64,000 bases of DNA from JTS-RE9 sp964649195 (GTDB lineage: Bacteria > Planctomycetota > Phycisphaerae > Phycisphaerales > Phycisphaeraceae). The stretch spans positions 1 to 64,000 of the forward strand of contig CAZYPK010000006.1 in the NCBI GenBank assembly GCA_964649195.1, written 5' to 3'. Every line of letters begins with the position of its first letter. The stretch's first letter is position 1. Shown here in pieces: positions 34,766 through 43,700 of the stretch. The notes beneath the pieces were generated by a model, which was not told where the DNA came from, searched no databases, and saw nothing but the letters and a program-made list of their open reading frames with translations. The translations under genes were made by a program, and so were the position numbers.

Positions 34766-36639
34766 GGCGTCACTCCTGAAACGGCCGTCGTTTCGTTCAA
34801 CTGCGCCAGAAATCTGGCCAGGCGCAGACCGTCGAAACTGAATGAAGTCGGATCGCTATGGAACGACGGGTTCCCCGAAGCATCCACAGACCGGCGATGC
34901 TGCTGTGACAGCTTCGCCAAAGCTTTTGCGATCTCTGCATGTCTGGCGAGGTTCTTGTCACCATGAATCCGAACCAGATCGCCTTGAAGGACTGCCGCAA
35001 CATCGAGTCCAGCCGGCAGTTCTGCAAAGATGCCCGGTTTCTCGTAAGGATTATCGAGCAATCCCACGAGTGATTCCCGTACGCCATAGAGGAAGCTGGC
35101 CGACACTTCACTCGGGCTACCGCATCGCAGCAGATCGGCCAGCAATCCCTCCTTCGCGTCGCCGACCACCTGCCAAGGTGCCGCCCATTGGCAGGACTTC
35201 CCGCTGGACAGCCAGACGCTGATCGCCAGCGAATCGCGTCCGGTGGCCTCCTTGGCGACATCGTCAAGCAGATCATGCGCTTCAACCAGCACCTGACGCA
35301 GCGGCGTCTTCCAATCCGCAAAGACCAATCCCGCCGAGATGCCGACCCATTGAAGGGCGTCATGCCCAGCCCCGAGTTGCTCCGCGAAAGCGGCGGCATA
35401 GGCCGCCCGCAATGCCTGGGCACACTCGATCGCGCCGGATGCGGGAAGCAAAGCCATCACATCATCGCCCCCGGCGTAAACGGTGCGACCGCCATTCTCT
35501 GAAACGAGAGGATCAACCTTCTGAGCGAACGCGCCCAACGCCGCGCTGACCTTGCCCCGCTCCGTCTCGCCAAGTTGGCCCAGCAGTTTGCCCATCTGAT
35601 CGCCGTCCATCACCAGCACCGCGAACCAGGGCACCGGCTTGCCCCGCGGTTTGTCTGTCAGTTTCTGATACGGCTCCCACATCGCCTTCTTCGTCGCTTC
35701 GTTGATACGACGGCGCCCCTTTGCGTCCGGTTCCTGGCTCTCCGCCACGATGCCTCGCTCGAACAGCAGTTGGCCGTCCAGACATGCGAAAGTCTCGGCT
35801 TTGGCCTTCAGTGCCAGAGACGCCGCGGCAGTAGAATCAAACGGACGGCGAGACTCGATCGTGTCAACGACCGCCTTTGTGTATGCCTTCGCCTGCGGCG
35901 TGTTCTCGACTTGTCTTATCCAAGGCAAGGCCGCCACCCATGCCGTCGAGGGCCAGTTCGTCACATCCAGATTTTTGAACTCATCAAGCCGGGGGTACAG
36001 CCGCTTGATGAGGCCGATGGCGCTGAGCGCCTCATCTTCATCAAGGTCGTACTGACCCATAGAGGCGCCGCGAATCTTCTCCCAGAACGCGCCAAGACCG
36101 TTGTGCCTGCCCATGCCGACATGCCCCGACAACTCCTGCAGATGCGGAAACAGGGCGCAACGGTAGCCCGGCTCGACATCAGCCATGTTGCTCCGCCACA
36201 TCTTGCGTCCGTGGTCGTCAGATCCGATCACCCAGTTGATCTCCCAGAAGTGATCGACCTGCCGATCCCAGATGGACCGGGTGTCTTGACCGTGTGAAAC
36301 AACCGGCTCAACGTGCTTCTTCCAGACGGCCGAGGCGATTTCCTTCCAGCGCTTCCGCACGGCCTTCGCGGCATTCTCAGCCGCCGTTGCCAGTGCGTTG
36401 CCGTCCCCCTCGGCAATCAACCGGTTCGGTGTGCCGGCGATGATGTTTTTCATGTCATCGCTTCGATCGATGACCGCCGGCAAACACAACGTCACACCGG
36501 GCGAGTTCCGCATCACTGCCACAGCCCGTTCCGCCAGATGTGACAACAGCCACGACCCGGCCCAAAGATCGCGCGTCCGTCGCGCGGCGGCGACGAAGCC
36601 TTGGACGGGGCCGAGGGAGAAGTAGAGTGAATCATTCAT
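34762..36639 (-). CDS. cmr2: Type III-B large subunit Cmr2 (Cas10), without HD domain
   Basis: 625 aa. It opens directly with SLGPVQGFVAAARRTRDLWAGSWLLSHLAE, the start of the Cmr2 palm region; there is no N-terminal HD nuclease domain. The second palm has the cyclase motif VYAGGDDVMALLP with GGDD at about residues 388-391. That motif makes cyclic oligoadenylates when target RNA binds. The Zn-finger region is not clear to me by eye. The short length fits HD-less bacterial Cmr2. The gene overlaps cmr1 by 1 nt (TGATG) and cmr3 by 4 nt. Confidence 0.93.
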   Translation of the reverse strand: MNDSLYFSLGPVQGFVAAARRTRDLWAGSWLLSHLAERAVAVMRNSPGVTLCLPAVIDRSDDMKNIIAGTPNRLIAEGDGNALATAAENAAKAVRKRWKEIASAVWKKHVEPVVSHGQDTRSIWDRQVDHFWEINWVIGSDDHGRKMWRSNMADVEPGYRCALFPHLQELSGHVGMGRHNGLGAFWEKIRGASMGQYDLDEDEALSAIGLIKRLYPRLDEFKNLDVTNWPSTAWVAALPWIRQVENTPQAKAYTKAVVDTIESRRPFDSTAAASLALKAKAETFACLDGQLLFERGIVAESQEPDAKGRRRINEATKKAMWEPYQKLTDKPRGKPVPWFAVLVMDGDQMGKLLGQLGETERGKVSAALGAFAQKVDPLVSENGGRTVYAGGDDVMALLPASGAIECAQALRAAYAAAFAEQLGAGHDALQWVGISAGLVFADWKTPLRQVLVEAHDLLDDVAKEATGRDSLAISVWLSSGKSCQWAAPWQVVGDAKEGLLADLLRCGSPSEVSASFLYGVRESLVGLLDNPYEKPGIFAELPAGLDVAAVLQGDLVRIHGDKNLARHAEIAKALAKLSQQHRRSVDASGNPSFHSDPTSFSFDGLRLARFLAQLNETTAVSGVTP

Positions 36640-37901
36640 CAGAGAACCCTCACTGATACCAGCGGTTCCTGCAAGACATTCTTATTGCCGGCCGGGAGAA
36701 GGCCTGCGTATGCTTTGCCTGCCGGAGACACACCCAACAACCGGTCAAAAAATGCCTCAATCGGCCACCAAAAGTTCCCCGGAACAATTGGTGCATTGTG
36801 CGATGATCGTAAATTCTTCTGGTAGGTGACCTCTGGTGCCATGCCGGGAAGAAACACGGCCGGAAGAAACGCAACCCGCACTGTTGCTGGCTGGTTGTCA
36901 CCGGATTGATGAACGTGCAGAAATAAAGGACTCGCTCTTCGATCATGGTCGCGGGGATCAACTGTGATCGAAATTTTATTGCCCCCCAATCCAGCGACCT
37001 GCGTGTAGTAGTTGTGAGGCAGACCGAAAGCCATACGATCGGGATTTCGCGTCCAAAATGGTGCTGTGCTGTACGGCCCGATTCGTTTGACCATGTCGTG
37101 ATCATCTGCAAAGTTGCCCTCAGTGGCGATACCGCCAAGCACGGTGGTCGCGCCGCCTTGAGTAAATCCCCAACAACGATAACGCACCAGTTCCCTCGCC
37201 ACCTTGTCCAAGCAGTCCATGGGGTCGGTGGTGGGTGGGCGGGTTCCTACCTTGATCGCGCGTGATGAATCTGACCAGGCGGTCCATTCGGGTGTAACTT
37301 CGCTTAAGTAACTTTGTGGAATCCAATCCAAAAGGTCACCCGGATTCTGATCTCGTCCCTCGAGTTTCAGTGCCGTTAGGGACAGGCTTCCCCACCCACG
37401 ACGGGAACGGCTGCCCAGCCCGCCCATATGCCCCAACAGCGCGACGGATTCCAGTATCTGATTTTTCTGGTTTATGTTCAGCGACTTCGTCAGGCGTATG
37501 CAGAGCGTAAATGTACCGCCACCAACAAGTGCCGGGCGGTCGGGTATGCCCGCTCTAGGGCCAACCGCAGGCATCCCTAAGCCGTACCCCAGATATGCGA
37601 GACCTGAGTTCATCCTCGCCACTTGGGAATCTCTGGGCAATCGTGCAATGTTGACATCTTTCAGCCGCAGCATCACCTTCGACTGCCCGATGCTCTGATC
37701 TGACGAGCCGAAGAGTTCCGCCTCTTCCTGCCATAGCTTTGCCACATCATTACCGATCCGGCTCCACGCCAGCGTGCGCCACCAGAAGCGGAGTGCCCCC
37801 TTGATGCTCGGCAGGCGCAGTTCCGCCGTATGCTTGTTGTCCGCTCCACCGACAAAGGCGGGAGTGACAATCCGGTATGTGGCTTCGATGTCGGCTGGCA
37901 T
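36639..37901 (-). CDS. cmr1: Type III-B CRISPR RAMP protein Cmr1
   Basis: 420 aa from the ATG at 37901, with GAGGAAACC upstream. The RAMP marks are YRIVTPAFVGGADNK (the first beta strand and G-rich turn) and LRLPSIKGALRFWWRTLAW, the KGxLRFWWR signature of Cmr1. The middle has GHMGGLGSRSRRGWGSL, the Cmr1 G-loop. It is the first gene of the minus-strand effector operon. Cmr1 caps the complex at the crRNA 3' side. Confidence 0.92.
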   Translation of the reverse strand: MPADIEATYRIVTPAFVGGADNKHTAELRLPSIKGALRFWWRTLAWSRIGNDVAKLWQEEAELFGSSDQSIGQSKVMLRLKDVNIARLPRDSQVARMNSGLAYLGYGLGMPAVGPRAGIPDRPALVGGGTFTLCIRLTKSLNINQKNQILESVALLGHMGGLGSRSRRGWGSLSLTALKLEGRDQNPGDLLDWIPQSYLSEVTPEWTAWSDSSRAIKVGTRPPTTDPMDCLDKVARELVRYRCWGFTQGGATTVLGGIATEGNFADDHDMVKRIGPYSTAPFWTRNPDRMAFGLPHNYYTQVAGLGGNKISITVDPRDHDRRASPLFLHVHQSGDNQPATVRVAFLPAVFLPGMAPEVTYQKNLRSSHNAPIVPGNFWWPIEAFFDRLLGVSPAGKAYAGLLPAGNKNVLQEPLVSVRVL

Positions 37902-37960
37902 GGTTGGTTTCCTCGGAGCGCCCCATAACATACGTGCGACGTGATGCCCATCGGACAGGG

Positions 37961-38461
37961 TCAGGAACGACCGCCCCCGTCTGCTCGAAGCGTGCTTGGC
38001 TGGAGCAGGCGATATCGTTCGGTGAAAGGCACAGATCGTCTCATCATACCATCAAATTGGTGTGTCAGATAGACAGACTCGACGCGTCCACTGGTGAGAC
38101 GTGTCAGAGCGAATGACATGTCCTTGCGTCCCGGTGTGAGATCAAGAATGAAACGGCGATCTGGCGGGGCAAGGCTAAACCAGTTTTGACATTGCCGAAC
38201 GACATCGTCTTCGAGATCGGGCCAGCCACGCAATGGGGCCGTACTCACGTCAGAACAGAATCGACCGCACTTCTGCTTCTGCATATCAGCCTGTCTTGAC
38301 ATGACTCCATCGTCCGTGTGCAGGATCAGCATCCGTTGAGGACGAAAGACTGCCGCCGCCAGCAAGGGCAACTCGGCACTATGGCTGGTAATGGTGACCA
38401 GATCACGCGGGGCGTCAGCCTCCAGGCCGGCTGGTAATGCTTTGCGGCAAACATCGATCAC
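37961..38461 (-). CDS. CARF-like protein, start uncertain
   Basis: The open frame reaches 38830, but the protein-like part begins near 38460-38475. From there come LVTITSHSAELPLLAAAVFRPQRMLILHTDDG and, about 90 residues later, RRFILDLTPGRKDMSFALTRL. This is the CARF pattern: an early strand-turn-helix and a later T-x-G-x-K-x-M helix start as in Card1/Can2-type proteins. No nuclease domain follows before the stop, so it is a short CARF-only protein or a truncated effector. A possible GTG start is near 38438. It sits 59 nt upstream of cmr1 on the same strand, so it may be the first gene of the operon. The coordinate given for the start is approximate. Confidence 0.5.
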   Translation of the reverse strand: MIDVCRKALPAGLEADAPRDLVTITSHSAELPLLAAAVFRPQRMLILHTDDGVMSRQADMQKQKCGRFCSDVSTAPLRGWPDLEDDVVRQCQNWFSLAPPDRRFILDLTPGRKDMSFALTRLTSGRVESVYLTHQFDGMMRRSVPFTERYRLLQPSTLRADGGGRS

Positions 38462-38473
38462 GTCGTCGAGCAG

Positions 38474-38749
38474 GTGGGTAAGGTAAAACTTGAATCGCCT
38501 TGTGATCCGCTGATCTTGTCGCGCGCCGCCGCGATTCAGGTCTGGATCCCGCCGCACCACGGGATGCGGCCCGAATCGTTTCAATTCCGTGAACCGGGTA
38601 TCGAAGCCGACCTCTGGCATGTGATGCCCCAGTGGATGAAAGCACTCGGTCTGCCCGTGATTCCTGACACTCATCCCCTTGCTCTGCCTGGAGTGGTTTG
38701 CAGCCAAACCTTGCAAGCCAATCCAGATCCTGTGTCGGCAGTCGCCTGA
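38474..38749 (+). CDS. Possible small protein on the opposite strand
   Basis: 91 aa from GTG. The composition is protein-like (VWIPPHHGMRPESFQFREPGIEADLWHVMPQWMKALGLPVIPDTH) and better than the antisense frame over the same bases. No Shine-Dalgarno is obvious and no family is recognised. It could be a decaying gene at the island edge. Confidence 0.3.
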   Translation: MGKVKLESPCDPLILSRAAAIQVWIPPHHGMRPESFQFREPGIEADLWHVMPQWMKALGLPVIPDTHPLALPGVVCSQTLQANPDPVSAVA

Positions 38750-38886
38750 ACGGACCAAGTTGATCTCGCCCGCCGGTGCCGAGGCCGGCGGGCGGGTTTC
38801 ACGTGTGCAGAGATCGAGCGGATCGGTCACGAATCATACATCTGGTTGGACCAATTTCCGAACATCACAAAATAAGGAGTCGCTCA

Positions 38887-39096
38887 ATGGCTCAGAACAA
38901 AAGCAAGGATCTGCGGAAGCATGAAAGGACAACCGAGCTGAATACCTTTATCAATTGCGTCGCCAAGTTGATCGCTCAGCAGCACACCCACCCACCCGCA
39001 AGTAAAAAAGTGAAGAACGAGAATCAGGGAAATTCACATCCATTAAGCCCGGGTGTAATCCAGACTTGCGTAAAATGGATTCACCAGAATGGGTGA
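38887..39096 (+). CDS. Small basic hypothetical protein
   Basis: 69 aa. The ATG at 38887 is preceded by AAGGAG at 38874-38879, a good Shine-Dalgarno. The sequence (AQNKSKDLRKHERTTELNTFINCVAKLIAQQH) is basic with a helical middle, then a Pro/Lys linker and a short tail (GVIQTCVKWIHQNG). Not recognised. It is just outside the CRISPR genes and ahead of an excisionase-integrase remnant, and its lower GC content suggests transferred DNA. Confidence 0.55.
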   Translation: MAQNKSKDLRKHERTTELNTFINCVAKLIAQQHTHPPASKKVKNENQGNSHPLSPGVIQTCVKWIHQNG

Positions 39097-39139
39097 ATGC
39101 AAATCATTTTATAGCAAAAGCTTACGTCAATATAGTCCT

Positions 39140-39300
39140 TGACGCGGCTATGCCGCAGTGATAGCATTTTGGCATCGGGGTCGCGCCACGATTGGCGTGG
39201 CATCAAATATGGGCGCTTCGTGAACGCGCCCGAGCGGCCACTTCGGACCGCGCAAACGCCCACTTCGGGAGTGCGCCACAAAGGCGCAAATGCATTTGAA
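39140..39300. repeat. Run of small hairpins upstream of the excisionase gene
   Basis: Consecutive inverted repeats: GCGGCTATGCCGC (about 39144), GCGCCACGATTGGCGTGGC (about 39183), GGGCGCTTCGTGAACGCGCC (about 39211), GCGGCCACTTCGGACCGC (about 39234), then CCCACTTCGGGAGTGCGCC. Several loops contain TTCG. It could be a structured RNA leader, a recombination site for the adjacent integrase, or a repeat cluster. Confidence 0.5.
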
Positions 39301-39324
39301 GGAATTTGTCATGGATGGCAATGA

Positions 39325-39540
39325 ATGTCTCCCGAAGACATCGGACAAATCGTTGGGCAGTACGCCCATTACCCGCCCCTCCTGAATATCGAGCAGGCCG
39401 CCGAAATCGCGCAGCGATCGAAGGCGACGATTCACGACTGGAGCCATCGCGGTCTTCTGGACGCGATGAAGTTCCGGCGCGGTCGGCGTCTTCTGATCGC
39501 CCGCGATGCCTTCGTCCGCTTCCTGCTCGCAGGTGAATAG
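39325..39540 (+). CDS. Excisionase-like helix-turn-helix protein
   Basis: 71 aa. The core NIEQAAEIAQRSKATIHDWSHRGLLDAMKFRRGRRLLIARDAFVRFLLA is the winged helix-turn-helix of the excisionase/MerR-like DNA-binding family: AAEIAxxSxxTIxxWxxxGLLxAxKxGRRxLIxxxxLxxFL. These proteins bind DNA next to an integrase site and direct excision, or act as small regulators. It lies 72 bp upstream of an integrase relic on the same strand. Confidence 0.85.
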   Translation: MSPEDIGQIVGQYAHYPPLLNIEQAAEIAQRSKATIHDWSHRGLLDAMKFRRGRRLLIARDAFVRFLLAGE

Positions 39541-39612
39541 CCGGCAGTCATTCTGGCCGCGCGGGCGCTTGCCTGCGCGGCCGGTGCTGTCGCTGCGCAA
39601 CAAGAAAAGTAC

Positions 39613-40464
39613 ATGACTGAATCAAAGCACCAGATTGTCGACTCGTTCTATATTGATGAGGACCTGAACATCAAGGCGATCCTTCGCGCCGGAAGTCCCA
39701 ACTGGTATCTCCAGTACAACCTGCCTGGCCTTGGCCAGATGCGGGTCTCCCTCAAGACCACCTCCAAGAAGCAGGCCCGAATCAAAGGCTCCAAGTTCGC
39801 CTGCAAGATTGCCGCGGGCGAAGACACCAACCAGACCGATCGCCATGTCACCGTCGGCACGATGATTCGCGCCCGTCTGGATCGCCTTGTTGAACTGGGT
39901 CGCACCGAGCAGACCGTCCAGATCTACCGGCGCTTCTACGCCCAGCTTGTTCTCTTCCTGCCGCGTGGCGAGAAGACGCCGATGGCAGCGCTTGTGCCGA
40001 CGACGCTCGAAGCCTTTGAGAACAAGCTGCGCCAGGATGGGGTCGCGTTGCCTGCCACGCCTCGCACCCGTCGACCTCCCAAGCCTCATCCCCTGCAACC
40101 GAAAACGCTGCGCGATGCGATGAAGGCGATACGGGGTCTGATCCGATTCGCTCTGAAGCGCGGCAGCATTCATCGTGATCCCAGCGCGGGATTCGATCTG
40201 CCGCCGGGCGAAAGCAAAGACATCATCATCTTCACTGCCGACGAGCTGGCCGGCCTGTTCACGGATCCCGATCACGACATGGCCGACATCTGGAAATTCC
40301 TCAACCGCGCAATCACACACCTGACTGTTCGGATGCGCCGGAATCCTCCGAGGCAGTCGCGGAGGATCCGAACGAATCCGAATAGTCAACTTCCAGTCAA
40401 CCGCCCACCGGTCGGGGCGGTTGACTTTTTCTTACCTACTGGCCGCGTGGAGACTTACCGATGA
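39613..40464 (+). pseudogene. Tyrosine recombinase lacking its catalytic domain
   Basis: The frame encodes 283 aa. Residues about 20-75 form an Arm-type DNA-binding region (WYLQYNLPGLGQMRVSLKTTSKKQARIKG), and 80-200 the SAM-like core-binding domain (VGTMIRARLDRLVELGRTEQTVQIYRRFY ... MKAIRGLIRFALKRGSIHRDP). The catalytic domain starts normally (IIIFTADELAGLF) but breaks near residue 228 (WKFL) and continues as unrelated Arg/Pro-rich sequence. None of the R-H-x-x-R-Y catalytic residues is present. This is a truncated integrase, evidence of a past mobile island beside the CRISPR genes. A full terminator lies near its end. Confidence 0.85.
40396..40431 (+). terminator. Strong rho-independent terminator
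   Basis: GTCAACCGCCC, a 7-nt loop, GGGCGGTTGAC, then CTTTTTC. An 11-bp stem with a T-tract, placed inside the tail of the truncated integrase frame, which supports that the original gene ended or was rearranged here. Confidence 0.85.
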
Positions 40465-40617
40465 AGCGTCAGAAGAAAAACAAAAAGCCCACGGACTCCT
40501 GTCCGTAGGTTCCTCCACAAGATCACTGGCGGATCGATACAACCCCGCCTCGATCTGCTCACGGATCAGTTTCCTGTAGGCCGGTTTTAATTGCATCACT
40601 GAGACTCCAGAAGACAT
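40432..40617 (-). pseudogene. Truncated ParD-like antitoxin
   Basis: The frame begins MQLKPAYRKLIREQIEAGLYRSASDLVEE (from the ATG at about 40596), the ribbon-helix-helix start of ParD/CopG antitoxins, then changes to unrelated residues (PTDRSPWAFCF) where a palindromic sequence (CCCACGGACTCCTGTCCGTA) begins. The C-terminal toxin-binding half is absent. No toxin gene is adjacent. It is probably a remnant left at the island border. Confidence 0.6.
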
Positions 40618-40703
40618 GGTGCATTCTATCCAGTCGGTTGTCCTTCAACCAATCCACCGCGACGCGCCTCATTGTATGTTTCATAGCCGCGGCGTCCTCG
40701 CCA

Positions 40704-40738
40704 TGGAAAAACCCACGCACAGGAGTGCGTGGGCTTTG
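40704..40738 (-). terminator. Terminator of the alpha-2-macroglobulin gene
   Basis: Read on the minus strand: CCCACGCA, loop CTCCTG, TGCGTGGG, followed by TTTTTCC. An 8-bp stem 32 nt past the stop codon of the minus-strand gene. The rest of 40465-40769 holds the antitoxin remnant only. Confidence 0.85.
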
Positions 40739-40769
40739 GGGGGATTCATTCTGATTTGATTGTCGAACC

Positions 40770-43700
40770 TCAATCCACGATCTTCATCACATGCTCGTTG
40801 CTGTTGGCCTTCAGTTCGGGCACGTAGATCGCGTAGAACTTGGTTGGCAGCGCGTGGAAGATGCCGGGGACCTCGGCACGCAGTCGATAGCGCAGCAGAT
40901 GCTCGCCTTGGTCGATGTTGGCGACGAAGAGCACCACCTTTTCATCGCGCATTTCCATGTAGCTATAAAAACCTTCCTGGCCTTGACCGCCGGAGGTGAC
41001 TTTCACCGGTTCGCAGCCGGCGGGTTTCATGTCTTCCAGCGCGAGGTAGGTGTAGTTGTTGTCCGTCGTCACCTTGAGCTCGACCTGGATCAGGTCGCCG
41101 CTCTTAACCGTGTCGCCATCCTTGAGCGGGATGCGTTCATAGCGCAGGCGTTCCTCCTTGAGAGTCTGGCCTTCGCTGCCTTCGACATCGACGGTGTATT
41201 TGATCTGGTCGAGCTTGAAGTATTTGCGATCGACCTTCAGTTCCAACCCCGCCTCGGCGATGTTGCGTTCCTTCGTGAAATACGAGAGGTAACTGTTGTA
41301 ATAAAGAGCGCCGGGGCCTTCCTTGGTGATTTTGAGTGTATGCTTGCCGCTGCCGATGGTGGCGCCTTCGAGGATGAACTTGTTGTCGTAGGTGAAGAAG
41401 TTGGTCTTGTCGATCTTGATCTTCTTGACGCTCTTGCCGTTGTCGAAGTCGAGGGTGAGTGTATAGTCGGCATTGCCTTCGCCGCTGGCGACGACGTAAT
41501 CGCTCATGGCTGAGAGCACCATCGTCGTATCACTGGTGGAGCGCCAGTAGTAGCCGTTTTTGCGGTTGTTGAGCAGCCACTTGATGAGGCGCGGGCTGAT
41601 GTCGCCCTTGGGTTCGATCTTCGTGAGTGCCTTGAGGGCCCAGGCGTTGGTTTCGATGTCGTTGTTCCACCAGTACCACCAGCCGGCCTTGGGGGTGCGG
41701 AACCAGGCGAGCTGGGTTTCCTTGTTTTCCTCCAGGTATTGCTTCATGTTCTGGAGGACGAGTTCGGATCGTTTGTCCTTCATGTTGTGCAGGGTCAGGG
41801 CGAGCAGCGCCTTGCCGTAGAGTTCCAGCTTGTCGCGGCCTTCGAAGAGGCGTTCGATGAGGTCGCCGTTTCGCTTGTCTTCGCCCTGCGGCTTGTAGCC
41901 GGCCTTTTGTCCCTTGAGGCTGAGCACATACGCAATGAAGGCGTGCTGGCTGTGGACGGACCATTCCTTCTTCTGCATCTCCTGGATTTCCCAGTTGAGC
42001 AGGAAGTTCATGCCGCGCACGACGGCATCGTTGCCGATCTCGACATCGGAGAGCTGCGCGGTGACGAGGGCGTGGAGGATATAGACGGTGAAGTAGGGGC
42101 TGGACTGGCCGCCGGACCACCAGCCCCAGCCGCCGTCGCCGTTCTGCATGTTCATGATCTTCGTGCGGCCCTTGTCGATGATGCGTTTCATCTCAGCCGA
42201 GTCGAAGATCGCGCTGTCACCGTATATTGTTCGTCGTTCACCCTGCTCGACCCGGCGAATCTCTTCCATTCTTCCCTTGTTGATGTTGCGGACATCCTCC
42301 AGATTGATGCCCATGTTCTGCAGCGTCTTGAGCGTGAGCACCGCGGGCATGAACCGGCTCACCGTGTTCTCGCTCGATTCATACGGATAGTAAAGCAGGT
42401 AAGGCAGCGCATCGAGCATGGAGCCGACGAGACTGGGGGCGAACTGCACTTCCAACCGCGTCAGTTCAGGCCGGCGTTCATCGGGGATGTTGATCTCGAT
42501 GGTGTGGGTTTGATTGTTGTCATCAGGCCGCATCGAACCGGTCGATGCGATCTGCTTGCTCATGCCGTGCACGAGCACGGGGAACTTCATGGCCATCGCG
42601 TCGGATTCTTCATCGGTCAGCGCCTTCACGGCGATCGAAGCGGTGCCTTCCTTGAGGACACGGACGCGCCAATCGATGCGGACCTCGCCGTTGGGTTGCA
42701 CCAGCGCCTGCTGCTGCGCCTTGGCGGGACCGATGAGTTCCAGATGATCTTTGGGCACATCGAGAGAAACGGTCACGTTCTTGGCCTGCGACAGGTAGTT
42801 GTTGACGTTGGCGGAGAGAACGACCTCGTCATACTCCATGAAGAATCGCGGGGCCTGGAGGCGGACGAGCAGCTTCTTGGTGGTGATGGCGAGGGTCGAT
42901 GCCTGGCCGACGCGGGTCTGCGGCGTGACGGCCCAGCCGTTGATTTTCCAGGTGGTCAGGTTGTCGGGCATGACGAAGGAGGCGGTGGCCTTGCCGTCGT
43001 CATCGGTGGTGAGGGTGGTGAGCCAGAGGGCGGTGTCGGCGAACTGGGTTCGCATGGTGGGTTCCGCGTTGCCGGAGGAACCGCCGCCGCCTTCGCTGCG
43101 GTCGCTGTCGGCCAGTTCCTTGTCAGATCCCCCGGCTATCCCGGCTGATTTGGCAAGCGCCATCGGCGGCGCGCCGGGTGCCCCGTCCATCGCGGCGTTC
43201 TGCATCATCCTGCCGCGGGCCTGTCCGCCGCCGAAGCCGCCTTCGGCGCCGACGCCGGGCTTGCGCGCCTTCTCCTGTTCGACATGCCACGACTTGCTTT
43301 CGCCGCGCAGCCGGGCCACTTCCTCATCGCTGATGCCGCGCCAATCGCCGATGGACGGCCCCCACACGCCGTACCAGCCGTGCGGCAAGGGCCAAAGCTG
43401 CTGGAACGGACGATGGACATAACCCGATGCCGCGAACTGCTCGACGAGGTTCGTCTGAAGCAACGGATGGTGATGGCGCACCTGGCCGTGGAAGAACCTG
43501 GCGATCTCCGGCGTGGTTTCCGGGCTGATGTAGAGCACCGAACGGTCGAAGCCGCTGAGCGTGAACTGCGCCTTGGCGGGCTTGCCATCGATGGTGCGGG
43601 CGGTGACGCTCACCGTCGCCTTCTCGCCGGGCTTGTACTGCGGCTTGTCGGTGGTGACGGTCACATCGATCACGCCCGACTCCGGCGGCACGAGCATCTG

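Noticed and set aside
39140..39300. Integron attC sites
   Set aside because: The hairpins lack the conserved RYYYAAC core and no IntI is present; a generic hairpin cluster is all that can be said.
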